Shown: positions 49,901 to 63,000 of the stretch, piece by piece
How positions within the stretch are numbered: position 1 is the first letter of the stretch
Layout: every line of letters starts with the position of its first letter
Assembly (NCBI GenBank): GCA_003993805.1
Contig: RSEF01000004.1
Coordinates: forward strand, 74,861,051-74,925,050
Direction of reading: 5' to 3'
From: Himantopus leucocephalus
Lineage: Eukaryota > Chordata > Aves > Charadriiformes > Recurvirostridae
DNA length: 64,000 nt
Position numbers and translations under genes: made by a program
Notes under the pieces: model-generated
What the model was told of the DNA's origin: nothing
Seen by the model: only the letters and a program-made list of their open reading frames with translations
The model's database searches: none

Positions 49901-51465
49901 CATTCTGCATTGAGTATTTATAAACATATCTAATACTCTTTAGCCACAAATTCCAACAGCGTTACGTAGGCTGGACCCCAATATCCAGTACAAGCCACTC
50001 ATTTAGATTTACTCACCTCTTTACCTCCTGGCACGTCTCCCTTGTTCCTTCAGAAACTCAGATTTACTTCAAGACTACGTCAATTTGGAACCAAGTCTTG
50101 CATCTCAGCTTGGCTTTCACGACAGCACACTGTAGCATTAGCTGCCTGGTCACTTCATGGCCCACCCCATCCTCTCACCCCCAGCTGCTCGGCAGCATGA
50201 ACTCTCACATCCTCATGCTACAGCCACGTTGTACAGTTTCTTTGCTACTAACCTTTGGAATGAAAGCCTTTAGGGGAGTTAAACAGCAAAAATCATAGAG
50301 GATTTTACTGAAAATGCACTGCTGTTGGTCATGCAATAGAATAAACCAGCACATCTAGTATTAGTGACTGGTATACCCTCTGCGCAATGTCTGAGGGAAA
50401 TTTAACAATGAGGTGAACTTCCACAAGCGTGGGAAGAACAGAGGCAATGCATGTTCTCTGTAAAGCTCCAGCAACCCACTCCAGCATCTCGTTCCTGTTA
50501 CAGTATCTCCTCCAAATCTGAATATAGGGACGTGGCTATCTTTCTGCCACTGAGGTCACATTAGCGTCAGAGCATTTTCTGTTGGCTTTCTTTTTTTTTG
50601 TTTTTTAGTAAAGATATTTTTTATTCAGTGGCTATTAAGTTTTAACCCTCAGCTGATCCCTGGTCTTTTCATGCCTCAACATGAGATGGTGGCTAAAGGC
50701 TAGTTCTTCCACAAGCGTTTCTGGCCCTCACCACGTGGTTCACAAAGTGGGTTCTGCAGATGCCCAGGCTGCACCCTTTCGGCATACTTTGGCAGCTTCA
50801 CAAAAGCCTACCTACTACAAACCAAAATGCTAAAAGACATATAGGAGACACATCCGCCGTGTCCTGAGAGCTGCTCTGCACTGGGTGGTGCTCACAACAA
50901 GTGGCAGTGTGAGCTGTTCAGTGCCTCAAGCACGCTCAGCCCTCAGAGCCACCACTTTCTGCAAGTCTTGCTAACTGCCGTCACCCGTACAGACACCTGA
51001 AGGGAGCTAGGAGTGAGACCAAGTGACTGCACACCACTCCAGACCCTGCTGCAGCCACGCAGATCACCTGCTTCTCTCATGGACAGGGAGGAACTGGTGG
51101 GCTCAGTGCACTGCTGACCAATATCCACCTGTGCATCTATATGTGCATTCACGCATGTGTTCATCCATGCATTCGTTCATCCAAGCGTCCCACACATCCT
51201 CCCAGAGGTGTGGGTAGGAGATGACGCTTGGAGGGTTAAGAGCTGTCAGACCCAGCTGGGCTTGCATGACTCAACGGATGGCTTTCATGGGCCACAGGTA
51301 ATGTCCCCACCAGGGTCACCATTGCGAGAACTTACACCTGCCTGTTGGAAAAACGGTACACACGGCAAATATACCAGATTTAGAGAGCTTGCCAAAAGCC
51401 GCCTGTGCTTTTTCTGGGCCCATTTTAGCAAAGTTTAAAAGAGGCAGGGTGACTTTTTCCCAGAT
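46990..51465. other. non-coding region, no recognised gene
   Basis: No domain was recognised on either strand. The only long open stretch is 48043-48594 on the minus strand (183 codons) with other open frames overlapping it; its identity is unknown. Confidence 0.5.
48043..48594 (-). other. unassigned 183-codon open frame
   Basis: Open on the minus strand from MRAFTTIVAESTLLTALKRL. A second minus-strand frame is open over 48266-48523, and + strand frames also overlap. The first 20 residues look protein-like and amphipathic, and the rest is Pro/Ser-rich. There is no recognised domain, promoter or splice pattern. It may be a decayed coding fragment of a repeat or chance. Confidence 0.2.
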
Positions 51466-51565
51466 NNNNNNNNNNNNNNNNNNNNNNNNNNNNNNNNNNN
51501 NNNNNNNNNNNNNNNNNNNNNNNNNNNNNNNNNNNNNNNNNNNNNNNNNNNNNNNNNNNNNNNNN
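51466..51565. other. assembly gap (100 N)
   Basis: Exactly 100 N, a placeholder of unknown true length. Confidence 0.98.
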
Positions 51566-54500
51566 GTGGACCTCAGAGGACAAGACCTAGTCCTTTCTGC
51601 ATGCACCTGCGTTTTCTCCTCCATGAAGGGGATAAAGAGAGTGGGTGGGAGAGCTCAGCTCCTGCCTGAAGGCACTAAGGGCTGAATTATCGCGTCAGCT
51701 GTAGGTACGACGCCCACTGAAGCAGCTTCAGCTCTCCTCCCCCAGAACCTCAAGGAAAATTACCAAGTGCTTAGCCAGGTGGAAGGAATAGTATTTCATC
51801 GTGATAATTCAGCTGGCGTACGCTTCTGTAAGGAGACCACATCAAAAAGTGAAACTGCAGTCTCATGCGGTTGTTTGCAGAGGAGATGAGTCAGACCCTC
51901 TCTCTTTCCATGCTGCTGCTCACTAAACCTGCACCGAGTTTAATAATTTCCATTCCCTTCAGGAGAGACAGCCACATTCATGCTGGGTGATCACCCAAAC
52001 ACTCTCCACCATTTAGGGAAAGATTTTAAGGTCTTAACCTTAATGTGTGATTGATGAACAATACTTCATTTAAATTGTTAGATTTAACACACATCTGCCT
52101 TGGCAGAAAACCTCATGGCTAAAAATCTAAGAACGGAAAAGCTTCACGGCTAATCCAGTGTCAAAATGAACTCTGGATTCCCCTCTGGATTTAAGTCCAG
52201 CTGCAAAGTTGACGGGGACCATTTTATGACTGAGAGTGGCTAAAGAGGGAGGGCTCTACCCATTGCGTAAGCATCAGGCCATGCATTCATGCTGCACATC
52301 CCTCACACCCCATCGGTGTCCATCCCTGTCTCAATAAATCCTACGTCTGACATCAACTCATCACAGTTGACTTTATACCCTGTCCAACGGGAAGCCTCTG
52401 AAGCGGCTGTCACCAGATTAAATGCATCAACTCTACAGCGTAGCATAAGCCTGTCTTGATCTTGATGCAGAAGTTGAACTTCAAACATTTAGGCCCATAA
52501 ACTTACCTTTGTCTCTAATTCCTCCGAGTTTTATTTGATTCTACGTCAAATATAGATGACCATACCTTTATGCCACTTAGTTGCACAAAGTCGTTCCTGG
52601 CAGTTTCTAGTTGTGCCTCTGGTGTGACACGCGGGGAAAAAAAAAACCTTTAAAATGCAGTTAACTTCAGAAAGACAAACAATAGCTGTGACAAGTGCCT
52701 GCATCCCTCTCAATGGTGTTGTAATATAAAATAAGGTTTACATGTAAGTAGAAATCTGTTTTGTTTTATCTCTGCCCACAGTTTCAATAGCAGCATCTTG
52801 ATCATGTGCATTATGTAGCTGAATACGCTGTTTGTTTGGAAACATTTTTCCCTAGGCATCAGACTAACCACAGAAATAAGGGGATCACTCTAGTTACTTG
52901 AATTCCTACGAAAACAAGGATTATGTGATTGCTGTGTGCTTGTCTCTCTCCTCTCCAACAACTTGTTAATGCATTGGTAAATTTCAATTAAATTCGATGG
53001 AGGAGCAAAAACCTCAGAGATGCTTAGTTCTTAAAAAGTGTCATGGAAATATGCAAACAACTTCAGTGAAAATGCTGTGATCTGAGCTGAACTCATCCAG
53101 CTTTAAGAGACACATCTCTGGGAAAGATACATTTACCTGTTCTGCTGCGAAGTACAGGCACTGCGGTGGTCATAGCTACGGCAGGACTCACCAGACCAGT
53201 ATCAGACAGGGTACAGAAGGCTGCCAGAAGCTGTGCTAACTGTGGTCTGTGCACAGTGTCTATGGACAAGGGTGGAATGAATCTCCGCATCTTCAGATGT
53301 CACAGCATAGACACCTATGGCAGAGTGAGTTGTCTAGACTCCTTTTACAACAGAGAAACGTGCTTTTCCATGGCACGGTTCACTTTACCAATCTATGTAT
53401 GAATTGTATGAATGAATTGTATGTCAGAAGTATCTATTTATCTCTGCTACACTTCTAGGCTTGTTTTTTGGGAAAGTGGGTGGGAGGCAGAAGCAGATCC
53501 CTGCCCACACCATTGCACATCTGCAAATGGCTGGCACCGATGGAACCTGTGAGCGAGCTCTTGCAAGGCAAGGAGAGAAGAATACAGCCCACGACCGCAT
53601 TACCTACAGCTGCTGATTAGCAATCTTTCGTCTCTGTTCAATTCTGTGAATGCTCCTTTCCTTATAATTCTTCTGAAGTGCTGTGCAGATGGGCACGTGG
53701 ATCTGAAACACTTTGAAATACCAGCTGTTGGGCCAGCAGCTCTGCTCTAAGCTATGCTTAGAGTAGTTACGTTGTTCCAAAAGCAAACACTGCCAAAAAC
53801 CACCGGTATGTAGAGCTCATATCCCAAGAGGACTACGCATCATCACAAGCCACCTGGTCTCTCAAGCATCTGCAGGACTTTGCAGCAGAACGCTGGTCCC
53901 CCAGCACGTGCTCTGAAGGCTTTCTGTGTCACTTCATCTTAGGCACAAGGTATTTTTTTTACCCTGATCACTCAACTGACAAATGAGACTTGCTTGTGCA
54001 AACTGCTGGATGCTTGGCAGGCTGCTCCCCAATGGTCTGCAGCAAACCTGGGCTGGATCAGTGCCACAGGTTGAGTCCCAGCAGAGTGAAAGGCTCCTGA
54101 GGCAGATGCAAAACTTGTCTAAGGTGAGGCCATATCTTGGAAACCTTTCCTTTAGCAATCCAAGGTCACCAAGCCTTGGGTTTCCCTACCAGTTTCATGA
54201 TGTTTGTAGTAAGTATGCAGGCACTGAGGAAAATATCAACCCTGGGTTTCATTGCCACAAACACTACTGCACCCTGGCTGCTACCACTTGGTGTCACTGG
54301 GTATCACAGACCCGGTGCCTCCCCCTGGGGCATTCACAGGTGCTCTGTCCTCTCTCCACAACCCCCCTCCCCCAGCATCCCCAAAATAGCCACCTTACTC
54401 AATTCTATTCTCAGACCAAGCTCCTGGTCCTGGGCAGGGCCATGCTGGCCAAGGGGCAGCCTCTCCATCCCCTGTGCTGCCGTGCCCTGAGCCGGGGACA

Positions 54501-57500
54501 CACGCCCTGAGCCCTGGGCAAGGTTTGGGAAAGGAGCAGGCAACTGGGGAGGCACATGTAGGGCCACACGCAGGTGTCACAGCCTGCTGCAGTGCAGGCA
54601 CAAAGCGAATTTGCTTTTTGAAGGGAATGTATTAAGCTTTGCCTCTAAGTCTGCCTGAGAGCACCGAGTTGCGGGTGGCCTTAGCCACCCTTCCATGCTT
54701 TCCTGCGAGGCAGAGTCTGATCTCGCAGGAGAGCCCTTCGATTTGACCAGCAAATGCAGGTCATTCCTCATGTTGCCTGTTGGTCAATGAATTCCTAGTT
54801 TGGGATATCACCTTTGTTGCTCTTCTCTCGGCAGAAGAATCAGAGCAAATTGTCCGAATAACCCCTTGTGCTTCAAACCACCCCGAGTGAACAGCTTCTG
54901 AAAACAGGAGCGGGGAGCTGAGGAAAAGCTCCCTTCAGCTACATTGTCTCTTCTCTGATTTCTTCAGTTCTCAGTAACCTTTTTCACTTTTTACAGCCTC
55001 AGCTATTTCCTTTCACTACGCTTTACCTCCTACCGTTCTGCTTACAGCAGCCCACCTCTCTATCCTCCTTCCCCCTCCTACCTTCTTTCAAGACCTTCTT
55101 GAGAGCAAACCACATCCTTATGTTCCTCTCATTGTTAGAGCCTCCACCACTGCTGCTTACAGCTCTACTTTTTGATCAAGTGGTCTAGCGTGGCTCTGAA
55201 TCTAAACTGCTTTTCAGATGTTCCCATCTGCAGGTGTGCAGACCATCCCAGTAAGCTATATTTTACACTTTTCAACTAAGTTCCCCTTAAGTACACTGTA
55301 TACACCTCAAAACTGTAACTTATTCCTTGCAATAATTGCAAGCTCTCCATGAATTTGAAAGTCAGGGCAGGTTTGTGGTCCTGTAAAAACAATTTGTTAA
55401 ACAAACTGTTGGACATTTCAGAGAAAGAAAGAAAAAAGATTATTCCTGTTTGTGCCATTTACCATGGGCTTAATTTTGTGGCTGGTAATGCCAAATCTGT
55501 GCATTGTTGGATCATTCAGTGATTTACTCAGACTTGAGCGAACTGAAGCACAAGTACGTGGCTGAATTCTCATTGCACTGCTGGCAGTGTTCTCACTTAC
55601 CTGCAAAGGGCATGCAGCAGTGATCACAAAATCCAGTTGGTGTCAGCTCCTGCAGACCGCATCATCTCCATCCCTCGGCTCGCCAGTATTTTTCATTCTG
55701 TGTCCCCAACCCTCTTTGCAAATGTTTGGGTTTATATTTGTCTTAGGGGAGTTACGTCATTGTGTCCAAGCAGCATCTCTGTCACATTCAAGTGGTTTTG
55801 CAGTCTGATCAACACTTGCTACATTGAGAGGGAGCTTTCTCATTGACCTGGGACCAGGCTGGAGGGAGGCTTAAGATGCAGACCTGCTTCTTAGTGATCT
55901 GTTCCATGTATGTACTCAGTCTGCAAAAGGAAAATGATTTTGCAAGGCTTATACTGCACATGTGGGAAGATCAACAGTGGAGGCCTCTGGACTGAAAAAG
56001 ATGGGAATCTACTGTGCTAAACTGGCCAGATGGGGAGCAACATGAGAGACATATTGGTCTTTTGACGTCTGGCAGCTGGCAGCCCCTAATTCACTGTTTT
56101 GCCAATGGAGTCAAACCTGAGAATATGACCACCACGTCAGGAGGTGACATTTCCATTCCTGCAGGTCTTGTCCCGAACAACCTTCAGAAGATGGATGCAG
56201 AGGAATTCACAGGGGAGTTTTGCTTCCCAAGCATTTGGCATGGTCAACAGGAAGCATGGTCCTACAGGCTGGCTCCCTTAACCAAACTCAGTTCCTCATG
56301 GGGAAACAGAAATATGACTGCACTGTCAAATATCATGGATGCTTTACTCCTCCAGCTGGTCTGATGAGGCACATGACAGCTGTACTTTCCACATCTCCTG
56401 CCTCTTTGTTGAGTTCAAATAGGTCTGGCCCAGCCCTGACCCTTGATCCTCAATCCACAGAGAAAAATGGAGTTCCTGCACCAGCCTCCATAAGTGGCGC
56501 TCCTACCTACCTAGCTGATGTTTTGATGCCATTACCAAATCCCTTCAATTACTTCTATATGGCCAGTGAATGTCTGTATAAAGTACTGACAGAAAACCTA
56601 TTTTTGCAGACTTGAATCTGACCCTACTTGACTCTGACTCTGTCTCCTCTTTGCCCTCTGTGTCCTGTGCAATATTTGTGAGATCAAGAACGAGCAGATC
56701 TCAGTCCATCACGATCACTGCCTGATCCAGCTGTGGCTCCTTCACTCACATCCCACTGGGACCTACAAATCATGAGATGCTTGCAGGGATGCAAAGTCCC
56801 TCACAGCTGCTTGCTGTCATGTAAAGCTGTGCACACATGGGAGTCACACAATGAACTTGTCATTTTTTTACTTTGATTTTTTTTGCACCTCTTTCTATGA
56901 TTGCTGTATTATCCTGCTAAGCTGCTCTTTCAAATTCTGGTTCTCCAACCATTCTCAGTGTCTTGCAGCCCAGTCCTGAAGCTCACTGCACCCTGTTAAA
57001 CCCAGGTCAAAGTGTGCCTGGCATTGTTGTGAAGCCATCTCTCAGTGCCACATCAACACAGGCAGACACTTCCCGCTTCAGGGACTAGTGGCTTAAGCTC
57101 AGGCACCTCTGCATGCTGCTGCCATGTGGGCTACAGATGTCCCTCAGAGGCCCATCTCCTATGTCTCTCATCCCTAGCCAAGCCAGGGGATGGTGAGAGT
57201 TAGACTCAGCCTTGTCATCAGACATGGTCCTCCACAGCCCCCAGGACGTCCGTGTGGCCTTGTGGACCCATCACTGCCACCCCAGATATTGACATGGCTC
57301 TTTTTTGTTTCGGTTGTGGCTCAGCTTTCTCAGGCTGCTGCCTCTCGCAAACCTTCTCAGCAAAATGGCTGATTCATCGCCTCCTTCCCTCTGGGCTTCA
57401 GAGAAAGTGTGGCTCATTTCTCTGTAATATGTACCTGCCAGGGCAAAACCAGCACGGGGCCGTGCTTCAGAGTCCCCATTGTTCATGTTTCCCACCAGAA

Positions 57501-59888
57501 AAGCACAGCATCACCTTCACAAAGCGGTAGCAGCTTCGGGAGCCCCAGGTCCAATCAAAGGCTTTTATGTCCCTATCTTTTCATACACCTGCAAGTCCTC
57601 AGAGGCCCTGGCACAGCTTTTTTTCCATAGCCCAGGGATTTTCTTAAGTGTTACATAATTATCTTTAGCACCACCGTTGCTTACGTACCTCTGCCCTGTA
57701 CAGAAATGAATGTAATTTCCATTCACATTCATGCTGACTCTGCCCATCTCCTGCTGCTACAGCTTCATCCACTTCTCTTGTGAAGAGCATCTCTGAGCTC
57801 CCAGGCTTTTGTTGTCTCACCCTGCCCCGAGTGCTTTCTCCCAGTGCTCGCAGGCTCCTGTGACACAATGCAGTCTGCTGCTGCTTCTGCATCTCACGCT
57901 CCTCATGCCTGGCACACTCGTAGTTTCTCTTGTTTGTCACAGCACACGCAGCTCGGCAGACTGATTTTGTGGAGTTAAAGGGAGGGTTTTTTCATGCCAC
58001 CCTACCTCAGGTTTCAGTTTTCCCATTGCTTTGGTTCTTCTGTCATACGCACAGCATCAGAGCACTACCCTGCAGACATCTAAGCTCCTCTGCTCAGCGA
58101 ATGCCCTGTTAATTCTGGGTAGTTCAATAGCATCACTGAGCGATTTGTACCAAATCCAAATTAGAACTTTTTCGGGAACCCAGTTAACCCACCCTTTCTG
58201 CCTTAGATCTTTCCAGAACCCATCTCTGTTTTCATATGCTATTTGTAGTCTCTGCTTAAAGTCATATCACTCATTTATTTAATACACAATGAAGTCAAAT
58301 CCCTCCAGTCTCTGCTGTGCAGTTTCACAGAGAGTGAACTCCGCCAGCTCTGGCTGACACCGATTGCAAAGATTGAGTCCATCAGAACCGGCTGTTCTTG
58401 GGGGGAAAAGCAACTTCCCAACTAATCTTCTTTTTGCTAGGCCAGGTTCGTAGGATTCCTTTCATCTGTAAATTAAGTTAAATCGGGATGTCTCTGTAGT
58501 GGGAGTCAAAAGTATGTGTCAGCTATGAAAGCAGGAAGGGATTTTCTTGGGTAAAGATGCCTCGTTTTCTTTAAATGCCTCTGGATAGTCAAGGAAAAAT
58601 AGCAAAGCTATGGCCCTGAACATTACAGAGCCAAAAACCTGAGGATAGTCCAGAGCAAGGGCACTGCATCTGTTTTCTTGGCAGCCAGGTGGAAGATTGT
58701 GGAAGACGTGGAACAGAGTCTGAAGCTCCTCTCCTTGGGTTAATCTCCTTGAGTTATGCCTTGTACAGTGTTGGGAGCCTGAGACTCCATATGGGCACGC
58801 CTGACCCTTCCCACTGCAGAAAAAAAAAATCTTTCCCATCACAAAGGAATTATTTGGGAAACTTCAGTAATTTCTCCCCAGTATTTTATCATGGAAGGGT
58901 GAAATTCTAAGGGTGCAAAGATCTTAGTTGCTCACTTTGTGGCAAGAATTCTTGCTCAGGTTGTGTTCAGTCTCTTCTGTTCACCCATAAGGGAAAGGGG
59001 AACATTTTCAAGGTGATGACATTTCAGTGAGACCTGTCGATTGGGCACTAAATCCTTACTGTAAGAATGTCCCTATTACACACATCGAGATCAGTAGTGC
59101 CCCAGAGTCCAGTCACTACAGGGAATGCAAGAGCGTGCTCCAGAAAGAGCAGGTAGGGGTAAGGATGGAGGGACCTTCCCTCTGCTTTACCCTCTTAGCA
59201 TTCAGCATAACTCCCTCAGGGAGAATTTGATTTCTAAATATGTCACTGATGAATCAGGTGTTAGCTCAGCCCATATCCATGTTTTGTACAATTAAAAAGG
59301 GCATCATGTTGATAGTCGTGATTACAATCTGTTAAAATAGTAATTAATGCATTGTTATATATTGTCCCTTCTCTTTCTGTCCATTATGCTTAACTACTCC
59401 CTATCCCTTCAGTGAATTGAAACGCTGGAAAGCCCTAATCCCATAATGTTGTGTTACAAATCCATTCAGAGCAAATTCTGCAGGTCAAACCCGTCAGCAG
59501 AAACATTTCTCAGAAGGGGAGCTAGGACCCGGCAAAGTCAGAAGTACTCACCAGCACCAGGATCTTTCATGACTGATCCGAAAGTACTTTAAAAAAAGGT
59601 CACTGCCATCTCCCCATTTCACATGTGGGGCAGGTGGAGCCGTGGCTCACCCGGTGTCACCCAGCTGCAACAGTGGAGCCTGGGACAGCCGAGGTGTCTG
59701 TGCAGCAGCGTTTCACATCTGCAGTTCATCCTCCTGCATTCACCAGCCAGCCACAGAGAGCCGGCTCGGGCAAGGTGAATCTGTTTGGATCAAGCTGATC
59801 CTGAACAAGTCAGTTGCACCAGCAGTCAGTTTGGAGTTGTGTATCCGAAAGTTACTTGTGCAGGCTTACACAGGCCTGGTCTGAAGCC
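51566..59888. other. non-coding region, no recognised gene
   Basis: Mixed-composition sequence with no recognised domain. Two overlapping + strand open frames at 56014-56364 and 56220-56615 form a continuous open stretch of about 600 bases in different frames, unidentified. No RNA gene was recognised. Synteny places RHOH (minus strand) on this side of CHRNA9, but no GTPase motif such as the P-loop GDSAVGKT is found. Confidence 0.45.
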
Positions 59889-60020
59889 TGGAGGTGTGTA
59901 AAAGACATGTAGACGTGGTGCTTAGGGACATGGTTTGGTGGTGGTGGTGGCAGTGTTAGGTTAATGGTTGGACTCGATGATCTTAAAAGTCTCTTCCAAC
60001 CAAAATGATTCTATGATTCT
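59889..60020 (+). mobile_element. CR1 LINE 3' end
   Basis: The sequence reads GTGGTGCTTAGGGACATGGT, then GGTTGGACTCGATGATCTTA, then TCTTCCAACC and the terminal ATTCTATGATTCT, the textbook end of an avian CR1 element. It is truncated at its 5' side, as is usual. A short GGT expansion sits inside. Confidence 0.92.
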
Positions 60021-63000
60021 AAATTTAAAAGCTCCCCAGTGACCTGACCAGGCTTTGGCCAAGCTCTGCGTGATGGGAGAGGGATTAAACACCAACATTC
60101 TTTGTCTAAGCTGATGCCCTAATCACGAGCCAAGGCTGCAGCTCTGGTTGAGTTGGTCAATAATTCTATGACAGATCAGATACCAGCCCAAATTCCATGT
60201 CCTACATAATGATTTAAAATATATGTATATATAATAATGCCCAAGATATATTAGAAGTCCTAAAACAGTCTCTTATGAAATCTTGTGAGACCTTTAACTA
60301 TTACTTGGGCGCACGCTCTGTTGAACACTGCATTGTTCACAGCAGGATGGCGCTGACACTGGCTTTTAAGCAGCAGATCTGTTGTCATGGTGGCAGATAA
60401 ATGCAAGTGTTTAGTCAAGGTAATAGCCAGAAAGTCACTTAGAATTTTATGTATTAAAAAACCAGAGTTTTCTGAGAAAGAGGAAATTCAGTGGTTGCTT
60501 ATGTGTTACCAGAGATTTAGCATATAAGACACGTAAGTCTCCCTCCAGTTGCTTCTACATAATTAATTCATCTACCAAGTTGAGAAGCATCAGTCTTGGG
60601 TCTCTCCTTTCATGCCCTGGGGCTGGCTGTGTGTCTTTGGCCACCATGGCCCTGCCTGTGGCTAGTGGACACGCTCAACCACCTCCAGGGCAGTTGGCAC
60701 TTGCAAGGGATCTTGATTTTCAAAGCAAATCCTGCTCTTTTGAAAATCTCACCTTTTTTGCGGTACCTGAACAGCGATGGAGCCTTTAGGGAAGGCAGCC
60801 CAGGGGCTAGGGGACACACCTGGGTCTCAGCATGAGAGACTGGGTCGGCTTGGTCCTCTGAGGCACAGCCGGGAGCTGCTGGGGCGCCCGCGGGAGCCGG
60901 CGCTCACCGGAGGCTTCTTGGAAACGCTGTCGACGCGGGCGGGCGAGCACCTCACGCCGTGCGGAGGCATCGGTCGTCGTTTCCTTCCTCTTTTCCAGAG
61001 AGAGAAACAACCACCCGCCGTACACGGGCCTGTGCCCTTCTACTCCGCCCCTGCATGAATCATACCCACGGCTGCCCAAGGTGAGAGGAGTCATGACAGA
61101 AATCCCCCCGGCCAGCCCTGTGCCTGTGTTGTGTTGTGAAAGACCTGCGACAGGCACATCGCTCCTTCACTTCTTCTTCATAACCAGAAAGGCAGCAATA
61201 GCTGTTATTTCGGTTGCTAATAACTAATTCACGGTTGGTGCAAGGCCAGAGGCCGGCTGCCCGTGCTCAGGAAGGGATGTGCCATAGGGGTTTGGCTCAG
61301 TGCTTTGAGAGCAAATGCCACACACACACACCAAAATGCCGGAGCCCAGCAAAGCTGAGACATGCCCTCCGGCCCGTGCTGCCAGCGCAGCAGCGCCTGC
61401 AGAAACCAGGCCTGGGTAACAACTGAGAGAGACGCTGATTTTAAAGTAAATCTGTTACTGCAAGGGCACCTGCAAGTGACAGAAGTCTGACGGAGGCAGG
61501 GCCAGCTCTCTGCGCAGAGCAGAGGGCAGTTGCCTGTGATGCCTGGTGAGGGGAGCCCTGAGGAGCATCTCTTCTGTCCTGCTTAAAACCCGTCTCCCCC
61601 AGGGCTGCGTGGGTCAGGCTGCCCGGTGGCCACACTCTCCTCCTGCCTCCCCAGCAACACGGGCCACGCTGGCACACACAGCGGCTGCGTGGTCGCGCCG
61701 CAATGGAGCGAGCGGTCCAGGGCAGGGGAAGGGCCACGATAGCTACAGTTAGAAGTTGCAGCAACATAAACACCTAGATACGCACAGAGTTTGTTTTCTC
61801 CCTGAATTTTGTTTTCAATAGCTGGCGGCTCAGAGCACGAGGTGAAGGGCACGCAGGTCAGCTAGGGCAGCTACCCGTTGATAAATGGTCAGGATGTTTT
61901 ACACTTACAGCTGTGAAGGAAATCTCCGAGACATAAAATCTGCTTCCTCACATCCAGAGACAAAAGTTCATTACTGTCGTTTCAGAGCACTTTCTAACAA
62001 GGGAGTTTGGCTAACCTGATTGTGCTCACATCTGGCTTTTTTCAGAGGCTGAACTGACTTTTAATTAAGTCAAGGTAGTTAACTTGCTCACAAAGGCAAG
62101 AGCAGACAAGCCATTCTGATGTTCTGAAATGAAGCTTTTTATTCTTTGTATATTAACCTGAGCCCTGTGTAGCAGAGGCATTAGGAAAAAGTGCTATGAG
62201 ACATGAATTGCCCCATTTATTTGAAATTAGTTTAATGGCTGTATTCACTCGAATGCAATAGTAATACAGGAAAGGCTGAGATGTCAGAGTGCCGACATTT
62301 CTTTTTTCTTCACGTCTGATCCCTGTGGTGATTTATTTCATAGTGGTGCCATGTATAAAGGAGACGACTGCTTTAAATGCATTTTCTTTATCAACGCAAG
62401 CATCAGCTAGTATGTGTTCACACGCCTTGGCAATCGCAGAGTACCCACAAAAATTGCACAAGTATTTGCAAACTGTTAATTGCAAATAACAGGCAAAACA
62501 GTATCAATTATATCTCACAAGCTTGAATATGAAAAATCGGAGGGTGGGGGGTAAGATCTGAAACCTATTTTTATTATTTATTCTTAGAAAATATTTATAT
62601 TGTACGCTGCAGATCAAGCAAGTATAAAAAGGCTGGGAAATCTGGATTTAAAATAATGTAATGTGTACTCACCACATTTTGCAAATTACTAAGGAAAACA
62701 TTTATTTTTCTGCTAAAAGAATAGTTTCCAATTTTAATCACAATTGCCTATCTATTCAACTTTTTATCCAACTTGCAGAATTCAGTAAAAAATTAGTGAC
62801 TGAAAATGACATTTTCTGTCAAAATGAGAAGTCAAACACTGACAAAAATAACAGTGCTATTGCTGTTCTTATTTTAAGTTCCAAGTATTTTCTCTTTTTT
62901 TTAAAAAAAAAAACAAAAAACTTTTAACCTATTTTAATAGCAAGTGAAAGTAAAATTAGCAACGGAGTAACAAACTGAAAGGGATCGGTTTGAGAAGATA

